Shown: one piece after another, positions 51,201 through 56,177 of the stretch
Layout: each line of letters opens with the position of its first letter
Numbering within the stretch: the stretch's first letter is position 1
Source: Methanosaeta sp. PtaB.Bin018
GTDB lineage: Archaea; Halobacteriota; Methanosarcinia; Methanotrichales; Methanotrichaceae
Direction of reading: 5' to 3'
Assembly: GCA_002067755.1 (NCBI GenBank)
Contig: MVQH01000024.1
Coordinates: 1 to 56,177, forward strand
Length of the DNA stretch: 56,177 nt
Program-made: the position numbers and the translations under genes
Notes under the pieces: model-generated
Told to the model about the DNA's origin: nothing
Database searches by the model: none
Seen by the model: the letters and a program-made list of their open reading frames with translations, nothing else

Positions 51201-51396
51201 GATATATGCTAACGACTCCACAGCCACGAACGCCGACTATTTGAGCTGCTCGCCTCAGGGCATCTGCACAAAAGCCCAGGCAGGAGGGGGCTGGAACCCG
51301 CCTAACTGGGGATTCGACCTCTCTTGGGATACCTGCGACACTTGTTACAGAGCTGGTTCAAACGCCCAAAGCAACTGCGCGGCATGCAATGTATGA
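48247..51396 (+). CDS. Surface adhesin with apparent thioester (TQXA-like), Big and DUF11 domains
   Basis: A 1049-residue exported protein; ATG follows GGAGGGG. Signal peptide residues 1-25. Residues about 28-145 match the TQXA/thioester domain: Cys65 in YPTYCMDID and Gln116 in AAVQLAIWHF, the pair that forms an internal thioester in Gram-positive adhesins. A bacterial-Ig-like domain (QEVTFSVAGANPSANP) follows. Then come three repeats of about 100 residues that start at PCGNENVDITAHV, PCANEEVVLIAHI and VCQGSSVEITARV and end in WRDC or an equivalent. A DUF11 unit, a region shared with the preceding gene (LSQRESGSGEYLREDLITY) and another DUF11 unit lead to a Cys-rich C-terminus (CDTCYRAGSNAQSNCAACN). 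Confidence 0.85.
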   Translation: MKRLYRFLAIVIILIISQSGCVSALSATTVGADLITVTTVGHGIKDAGIIYITIDGDATPYPTYCMDIDISTQNGNRYELGGSGADPNIIWILNNYYPNTGLPDGLSNREKGAAVQLAIWHFSNGLDLSSGTPEDVFAAARAIVDYASSASIPQIPSTLDLAPSSSTNPLGAQHTVTATVLDPSGRAVSGQEVTFSVAGANPSANPVSVVTDANGQSTFTYTGTNAGDDTIAAATSFIVPSGAIWLGVTPSIQRLVMAQDVPRSLTQSATKRWSDSTLPTISSVVPSTNTPCGNENVDITAHVIDNIAVTSVTLVYTDQTGQHTVDMTGPDGSREGDWVGSIPGHDAGTTVTYKISARDQDGNEATSPSEGDYAVRWRDCAAPNILSVDVEPLNPCANEEVVLIAHITDDDGVVSVNLIYGSSTTPMVLQQGGNAQDGVWMSQSPIPGQIAGSRLEVQVEATDASDRSTTVSQFIHWRDCKGPMITEITPGSVDVCQGSSVEITARVTGTANINEVHLVYADPLGTHDVLMDPDASDMWTYTLSGCPTGTTTEYYILAIDTSGQSTRSDTYTLNWINCGITKSASSQTVSPGGLVTYTITYTNYWDDAVIDEDYPDKMIFISAYPQPDTGTNNRWTIPLGKGTITVTLRVPASSNTKFNFEQEASGVGFVRSWKDLSTAREPYDLVNKVTMSSPNSPPQIATSSITVTGGTGVELSQRESGSGEYLREDLITYNRKKNYIKEESNLSVKHQSTSFALPEGRTLNFNSTWNEAECVKNYLTSESLNELYRYSTKIDRTSLLEMEGNNTRMEVSSDFQGTRHMGYVKVAETDEKGHITLEKEASSDYSGSFKVIEKLGTTYTNGSTAITDVKHYDEPHLTVYQRGEQDATDSINLSYTISILNDGNAALGPIYVRDVFPAGTYFLDASIKPSEPRRSELFESRYANWTFTHLPIGQAVTIQLRVLRYVAVDVPINVVYVSAGYDGRWIYANDSTATNADYLSCSPQGICTKAQAGGGWNPPNWGFDLSWDTCDTCYRAGSNAQSNCAACNV

Positions 51397-51415
51397 GTCT
51401 GAGCTGAAAAGTCGA

Positions 51416-52621
51416 TCAGAAGTCCATCAAAGACCTTTGAGGCGGACGAGATTGCGAGATCTCGGCTTTAGGAAGCCTGATCTCCCCATATCTTCCGCCA
51501 CCGCCAGGGATGACAACCACTTTTCCAGACCTAAAAGCATCAATGGCAGCTAAGATCCTAGGCTCAGATTTCAGCTCGGCAAGATCTGCTCTCACAAGCA
51601 CATCGATCTCCGTTCGATCTGCTGTCAGCTCATTCCAGCGCTTCTGCACGCCGACGGCCGTGGCGCTCTTGTTCCCCATCGCAAGGGCGATGATCTCGGC
51701 CAGGGGAATTAGGTGCAAGTAAGGCGGTCGATGGCCGGGATGCACCGGCTCGGGATAGTCAGCCAAAAAGTTCACCCGATCTTGCACACCCAGCTTGATC
51801 TGACCCCGGCACTCAGGGCAGCGACCCATAAACTCGTCCTTCTGAGATGCGCTATACTGATGGAAGCAGCGCGTGCAAGCAGTGCGATTGTACTTTCCTT
51901 CGGCTGGGTAAAAGCCGACGTTCAGAGTTGGCCTGCGCCCGCCCTCGCGCCTGATGGCCAGGGCGAGGTCCTTGTAGCTCGGCGCGTCCATCTCCATCTG
52001 GTTGAACTCGCGGGCGAGTTTGTTTGCGCGGGGTGAGTGTGCATCTGAGTTGGACAGAAACGTCCGGCTGGCGAGATCGGCAATTCTATCTGCATAGTCG
52101 GTGTCGGCGCTCAGGCCAAGCTCTATGAACCTGATCGCATCCGCCTTCTCCTGGTAGCATTCACTCAGGGATCTGTAATGGGCGAAGATCCCCGTCCAGG
52201 GCGTGAAGGCGTGGCTTGGCCCGATCAAGCCATCTGCCTCCAGCACCACATCCGCAATCTCTGCCCCGCTCATTTGCAGCCTTGGCCGCCCATCCGTTCT
52301 CAAGTTCGTCGATCTGGAGGCAAAGCTCTCCTGCAGCTCCTTCGCCTTGGAGATCTCCGGAAGCAGTATGAGATGATGCACGCGGTGCGAATCCTCTACC
52401 TCCACGCTCAGGACGAAGAGCGTGTCTCCTAGGACAAAGAGCCCTTCGTCTTCTGGAAGCGCCTTGACAGCGTCCAGCCACTCGGGAAGAAGGCAATCGC
52501 CAGTGCCAACTATCTTCACCCCCTTCCGCGCCGCTTCCCTGGCGATCTGTGGCAGCTCCATATCTTGGGAGACGGCGGCCGAATACTTGGAGTGGATGTG
52601 AAGATCCACATTAGCCAGCAT
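51416..52621 (-). CDS. endoQ: Endonuclease Q (PHP-domain DNA repair nuclease)
   Basis: The open frame reaches 52915, but the ATG at 52621 (MLANVDLHIHSKYSAAVSQ) starts the PHP domain and gives 401 residues, the family length. The metal residues are in NVDLHIHSKYS, VGTGDCLL, GPSHAFTPW and SNSDAHSPRA. A zinc finger has CTRCFHQY and CPECRGQ. EndoQ cuts 5' of deaminated bases (uracil, hypoxanthine, xanthine) in archaeal DNA. The last residues, QRSLMDF, fit a PCNA-interacting peptide (Q-x-x-L-x-x-F). It is divergent from larB, with about 45 bases between the starts. Confidence 0.9.
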   Translation of the reverse strand: MLANVDLHIHSKYSAAVSQDMELPQIAREAARKGVKIVGTGDCLLPEWLDAVKALPEDEGLFVLGDTLFVLSVEVEDSHRVHHLILLPEISKAKELQESFASRSTNLRTDGRPRLQMSGAEIADVVLEADGLIGPSHAFTPWTGIFAHYRSLSECYQEKADAIRFIELGLSADTDYADRIADLASRTFLSNSDAHSPRANKLAREFNQMEMDAPSYKDLALAIRREGGRRPTLNVGFYPAEGKYNRTACTRCFHQYSASQKDEFMGRCPECRGQIKLGVQDRVNFLADYPEPVHPGHRPPYLHLIPLAEIIALAMGNKSATAVGVQKRWNELTADRTEIDVLVRADLAELKSEPRILAAIDAFRSGKVVVIPGGGGRYGEIRLPKAEISQSRPPQRSLMDF

Positions 52622-52666
52622 CACTGTCTGATCTCCTCCCTTAGGGATAAACCCTTTATGCTCTCT

Positions 52667-53464
52667 ATGCGTCATTTCTGGATTGTGAGAGAAAGCCTGA
52701 GAGAGGTGCTCGAAAGCTTTGGCCAGGGTGAGATCTCTTTGGAGGAGGCCCAAAGCCGCATAAAAGTCCTGAGCTACCGGGCAGTAAGAGACGTGGCCAA
52801 GCTGGATGTCTGTCGCGCGGATCGCATCGGCATCCCTGAGGCCATATTGGCGGAGGGCAAGGACAAAGCTGATCTGGTCGACATTTCTCTTGCTCACCTG
52901 GAGGAGACGGGGCATGTGATCATCACCCGCATCTCGACTGAGCAGCTAGAGAGCCTGCGGGCCGCAAAGCTGCCAAAAGGCGCCAGGCTTGAACATAACC
53001 CCTGGGCAAGAACAGTGGTCCTGAGATCCTGCGAAAGAAGGGCTGCAGTAGGCATGGTGGGAATCTTGACAGCAGGTACCGCAGACATTCCAGTTGCAGA
53101 AGAGGCCAGGGTGGTAGCAGAAGAGATGGGCTGCAATGTGGTCTCTGAATACGACGTGGGAGTTGCCGGCATCCACAGGCTATTCCCAAGCCTGGAGAAG
53201 ATGTCAGACGCCGATGCCCTCGTAGTGGCTGCTGGCAGGGAGGGCACCTTGCCGGCGGTCGTGGCAGGACTTGTGGATGCTCCAGTAATAGGCCTGCCTG
53301 TCTCGACAGGTTACGGCCTGGGTGGCAGCGGCCTGGCAGCCCTTTACTCCATGTTGCAGTCATGCTCAGTCCTTACCGTAGTTAACGTAGACGCGGGCTT
53401 TGTAGCTGGCGCTTTTGCGGCAAAGATCGCCAAACAAAAAGCTTATGGCCAAAAACAGTATTAA
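52667..53464 (+). CDS. larB: LarB, pyridinium-3,5-biscarboxylic acid mononucleotide synthase
   Basis: The frame opens at 52565; the ATG at 52667 (MRHFWIVRESLREVLESF) gives 265 residues and avoids overlapping endoQ; ATG 52658 is also possible. The AIR-carboxylase-like C-terminal half (RAAVGMVGILTAGTADIPVA, SEYDVGVAGIHRLF, LPVSTGYGLGGSGLAALYSM) is the PurE-related core. LarB carboxylates nicotinate adenine dinucleotide in making the nickel-pincer cofactor of lactate-type racemases. LarC and LarE are not in this window, so the pathway is only partly visible. It is close to nikR only in a broad sense. Confidence 0.9.
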   Translation: MRHFWIVRESLREVLESFGQGEISLEEAQSRIKVLSYRAVRDVAKLDVCRADRIGIPEAILAEGKDKADLVDISLAHLEETGHVIITRISTEQLESLRAAKLPKGARLEHNPWARTVVLRSCERRAAVGMVGILTAGTADIPVAEEARVVAEEMGCNVVSEYDVGVAGIHRLFPSLEKMSDADALVVAAGREGTLPAVVAGLVDAPVIGLPVSTGYGLGGSGLAALYSMLQSCSVLTVVNVDAGFVAGAFAAKIAKQKAYGQKQY

Positions 53465-53573
53465 ATTATTGTCAGAAAAGTATTTATACGATCAAAAGGC
53501 TGGTAATCGTGAGCGGGTACACTCATCTTTTTTACTAACCCCCACTCCCCTACCCGCTCAATACTCATTTTCA

Positions 53574-53732
53574 GGCTCCTCGCTATTTAGTATGGGTGAA
53601 CTTGAATCGCAAAATCTCTGTGTCTTCGTGACTCTGTACTGAAACGTGATTCGCTAACTGAACCACAGAGACACAGAGGCACAGAGGAGATATTTTATGC
53701 CCGATCTCACCCACACAATTTAGCGAAGAGCC
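53574..53732. mobile_element. Nested-palindrome MITE, copy 2, with 8-bp target duplication
   Basis: A 159-bp element with outer inverted repeats of 26 bp: the left end begins GGCTCCTCGCTATTTAG, and the right end reads in complement GGCTCTTCGCTAAATTG. An inner CACAGAG-type repeat (53612-53637 and 53660-53687) is also present. It is flanked by a perfect 8-bp direct repeat CATTTTCA (53566-53573 and 53733-53740), clear proof of transposition. It is related to copy 1 at 3515-3715. Confidence 0.85.
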
Positions 53733-53740
53733 CATTTTCA

Positions 53741-54134
53741 ATGCCCATTGCCCTTCGATAAATCTGCCTGGAAAACAAGCATCAGCGCAATCGGATTGGG
53801 AGATCCAGGGCGAGGGCGAGCAGCATTCTGGCCAACCCTCGCTTACTGGCGTTGAATGGACGCATGGAATACCAAGTTATCCCAATACACTTTCCTTTAT
53901 ACAAGTTGGTTTTACTTAAGGCTTTCGGTGTAGAGATACTTTCACGACGCCCAGAAGAGCTTTAATACTCAGTAACGACCAGACTACCAAGCGTTTCCTT
54001 TATTACTTCGAGGAGACATATTAGCCTTAAAATTTTGATGAAGTTTGGGGCGCAAAGCCGATAAGCAAAAATGCATTAATAAGTTGATGTTAGAGAGGGT
54101 GCGTCATGTTTCTTTATCGTAGAGGGGATGGGCA
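53741..54134. other. Intergenic region upstream of nrdD
   Basis: No credible gene in these 394 bases. The last part contains AT-rich promoter-like sequence (AAATGCATTAATAAG near 54070) and the ribosome-binding site GAGGGGAT before the nrdD start. I see no recognised riboswitch or NrdR box. Confidence 0.4.
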
Positions 54135-56177
54135 TTGAGCAGCAGAATCGTTCAGCAGACCCTGGAAGGGTTGGCCGTCTCGGCCATGCCAAGGGTCAGG
54201 ACTACAGATGGCCATCTCCTGGACTGGGACAGAGAGGCCATAGCCAAACAACTCTTGAAGGAGACAAAACTATCAGAACAATTTTATAAAGAGCCTGGCA
54301 TCACAGAAGATGAAGCAAAGGATATCGCCAAAGAGGTGGAGCGCCGGGTAAGGTGGATGAATGTCCGGTACCTCAGTGGTCCTCTGGTAAGAGAGATCAT
54401 GAACGTGGTCCTCCTGGAGAGGCAACACACTGAGTGGAGGAACATCTGCACGCGAGTTGGAACGCCTGTCTACGATGCTCACCTCATCGATATCGGCACT
54501 GGCTTCGAGGCCAAGGAGAATGCTAACCTGCAGGAGAACGCCGAGACCAGCCACAAGAAGAAAGCGGACAAGATCAGCAAGGAGCAGTACCTGCTGCTTC
54601 TGCCGCCGTACCTCGCAGACCGTCACCTTGCAGGCGATCTTCATATTCACGACCTGGAGTACTTCGGAACCAGACCGTTTTGCATTGACGGGAGCACAGT
54701 CGTGCCTGTAATCTCGAAAGGCAGGCATATAACTGTGCGGCTAGATGAGCTGCCCTTCGAGGGCGATTATTATTATCCTGAGAGTCTCTTTGCCATCTCA
54801 CCCCAGGGACCCAAAAAGGTCAAAAAGGTCTCGCGACGCCCAGCCGATAAAGAGCTGCTGAAGATAACGACCTCCAGCGGCAAGTCCCTGAAGGTCACCA
54901 GAGAGCACAGAATACCGGTAAAGGGCGAGGGCATAAAAAGGGCGGAAGAGATTAAACCAGGGGACATCTTGGGCGGAGCCCGTGAGTTTGGCCTAAATCT
55001 GCGTGGCAAGCCCATAGAAAGCTTAGATCTGATAAGCGAATTCGTGGATAAAGTTCCTGCTTCACTCCTGGAGAATATCTTTGTGCGCGGCGCTCGTTCC
55101 CTCTTCCAAAAAATTATCGCCGAAGGAAAATGCAGGTCATTCTCGGAGATATCCAGAGCGTTGGGTGTCGAGCACCACAAGGAGTGGTTCACCAAGGGCA
55201 TAATGCCCATCTCACTCTTCAAGAGATTCTGCGAGCTTTATGATCAGAACCACTCTATGGATTTGAGGTTAGGCGTGGCTGGCAGTGAGCACGATCTTCC
55301 CGTGATCTTTCCCCTTACCTCGGATGTCGCTAAGCTGCTGGGCTTCTTCATCTCTGAGGGCAACTACAACATCCAGGAAGCCTGCAGTTACAATTTGGCT
55401 ATAACCGGCAGCGAGCATTCAGAAGCAGTAAAGTGCTATGCTAGAGGCGCTCTCAATAGCTACGCAACTCTGACCGAAGGCAATCCCTCCACAAGAGTGA
55501 TTTATGGCATAGAGGGTGAATGGGATAAAGCCAAACAAGTATACTTTGGCGGCAAGCTGATTTACTTGCTCTTCAGGTACGTCTTCGGCATATCGGGCAA
55601 AAGCCACAATAATAGGCTTCCCAATATCGTTTACCATCTGAACGACGAGCTTCTTTCTAGCTTCCTCAGTGCACTCTTTACCGGCGATGGCTCAGCATTC
55701 TACCGGCCGGAAAAATCCGATTGCATCGTAAACTATACCACAGCTTCGGAGATGCTACGCCAGGAACTTTCTTTGCTCCTGACATCCTTGGGAATTAATC
55801 CGCAAATAGTGGAGCTCTACGAGGGTGAGGAGAGGCGAACCCTTTACAGGATACAGCTCAATGGCTTCCGGAACATCTTGGCCTTCAGCAGAGTGGCAAA
55901 ATTTTACGACGAGAGACAAGGGCACATCGAGAGGTTCTTGGCTGCCGTCAATGAGATTCACAAGAGCCCGAGACAGGAAGTGGTCACGGAGATCGTTCTT
56001 ACCAAGCCTTCTGGTGAATATGTCTACGACCTGTTCCTCGAAGGAGAAGACGAAGAGAGCCACACTTATTTTGCCTCAGATGGCCTGCTGATTCACAACT
56101 GTCAGGACTGGGATCTGCGCTACTTCTTCTACTACGGCCTGATGCCAGATGGCCTGGGCACAAAGGCCAGCGTTGCA
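54135..56177 (+). CDS. nrdD: Anaerobic ribonucleoside-triphosphate reductase, intein-containing, cut by window end
   Basis: Starts at TTG 54135, with GAGGGGAT upstream and an in-frame stop just before. The first 80 residues carry an ATP-cone (RTTDGHLLDWDREAIAKQL), the allosteric site of class III reductases. The catalytic barrel begins around LPPYLADRHLAGDLHIHD. The extein stops at FGTRPF and resumes after the intein with CQDWDLRYFFYYGLMPDGLG and GTKASVA, which is the standard NrdD sequence. The C-terminal glycyl-radical loop lies beyond the window. The frame is open throughout; the gene is only functional if the intein splices out. NrdD makes dNTPs under anaerobic conditions with NrdG as activator. 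Confidence 0.92.
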   Translation, partial: MSSRIVQQTLEGLAVSAMPRVRTTDGHLLDWDREAIAKQLLKETKLSEQFYKEPGITEDEAKDIAKEVERRVRWMNVRYLSGPLVREIMNVVLLERQHTEWRNICTRVGTPVYDAHLIDIGTGFEAKENANLQENAETSHKKKADKISKEQYLLLLPPYLADRHLAGDLHIHDLEYFGTRPFCIDGSTVVPVISKGRHITVRLDELPFEGDYYYPESLFAISPQGPKKVKKVSRRPADKELLKITTSSGKSLKVTREHRIPVKGEGIKRAEEIKPGDILGGAREFGLNLRGKPIESLDLISEFVDKVPASLLENIFVRGARSLFQKIIAEGKCRSFSEISRALGVEHHKEWFTKGIMPISLFKRFCELYDQNHSMDLRLGVAGSEHDLPVIFPLTSDVAKLLGFFISEGNYNIQEACSYNLAITGSEHSEAVKCYARGALNSYATLTEGNPSTRVIYGIEGEWDKAKQVYFGGKLIYLLFRYVFGISGKSHNNRLPNIVYHLNDELLSSFLSALFTGDGSAFYRPEKSDCIVNYTTASEMLRQELSLLLTSLGINPQIVELYEGEERRTLYRIQLNGFRNILAFSRVAKFYDERQGHIERFLAAVNEIHKSPRQEVVTEIVLTKPSGEYVYDLFLEGEDEESHTYFASDGLLIHNCQDWDLRYFFYYGLMPDGLGTKASVA
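54681..56099 (+). mobile_element. NrdD intein with LAGLIDADG homing endonuclease
   Basis: A 473-residue in-frame insertion. Block A is CIDGSTVVPVI with Cys1, block B is TREHRIPV (Thr-x-x-His), and the endonuclease blocks are LLGFFISEGNYN and FLSALFTGDGSAF, the two LAGLIDADG-type motifs with their acidic residues. Block F is VYDLFLEGEDEE and block G is ASDGLLIHN, followed by Cys as the first C-extein residue. All residues for splicing are present, so it should be active. It inserts at the RPF|CQDW site, in the catalytic region of NrdD. Confidence 0.93.

Noticed and set aside
52622-52915. N-terminal extension of EndoQ
   Set aside because: It runs antisense through the start of larB; the PHP domain begins at the 52621 ATG and gives the family length.
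1-56177. CRISPR array, rRNA genes
   Set aside because: No regularly spaced direct repeats of 24-37 bp and no rRNA-like stretches were seen. The only periodic array is the 21-bp coding minisatellite.

Overview
The window is chromosomal DNA from a methanogenic euryarchaeon. It carries an HMf-type histone, Alba, TBP, the small subunit of DNA polymerase D, GatE (archaeal Glu-tRNA(Gln) amidotransferase), Orc1/Cdc6, fibrillarin, an archaeal S26 signal peptidase, EndoQ, a methanogen-type thymidylate synthase and an intron-containing tRNA. Together with NikR, LarB and very large DUF11-type surface proteins this fits Methanosarcinales in the broad sense. Methanothrix (Methanosaeta) is my best guess, but I cannot prove the genus from sequence alone.

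Layout. 1-3.7 kb is accessory DNA: the N-terminal part of an IS256-family transposase, an acylphosphatase-like coiled-coil gene with a 21-bp minisatellite, a PemK/MazF toxin broken by a 14-bp tandem duplication, two secreted proteins, and a nested-palindrome mobile element. 3.7-6.3 kb holds a pentapeptide-repeat channel, thymidylate synthase, a small SAP-like protein, a glutaredoxin-like protein and a Cys-rich protein. 6.7-12.2 kb is histone-gatE-orc1/cdc6, then pstC-pstA without pstS or pstB. 12.2-19.2 kb holds two unknown genes, a DHH phosphoesterase, pgk, and a minus-strand unit DUF1786-bud32-alba-purN-HIT. 19.2-26.2 kb is moaB and a run of overlapping genes: five CBS-domain proteins (18 CBS motifs by eye), an Rnl3-type RNA ligase and an archaeal ornithine cyclodeaminase/LOR-SDH protein, followed by tRNA-Thr(CGU) with a 14-nt intron and tbp. 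27.3-31.4 kb holds hisS and a tandem-duplicated pair of secreted-protein genes (A-B, A'-B') whose A genes seem to begin at AUC. 31.6-43.5 kb is mostly housekeeping: polB (DP1), signal peptidase, flpA, nikR, nnr, moaC, trpS, regulators, a methyltransferase and a MutS-like ATPase. 43.7-51.4 kb encodes two giant surface proteins, one with an apparent internal-thioester domain. 51.4-56.2 kb holds endoQ, larB, a second copy of the palindromic element, and nrdD interrupted by a full-length intein and cut by the window end.

How the parts relate. Most of the information-processing genes are ordinary. The unusual material is in the intergenic and secreted layer: a two-copy ISL3-like MITE with 8-bp target duplications, a two-copy 72-bp structured element, several 14-17 bp tandem duplications (one of which inactivates a toxin gene), the duplicated A-B cassette with a shared non-standard start context, and two adhesin-like proteins that share a large unnamed region. 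All of this is read by eye; no database search was run.
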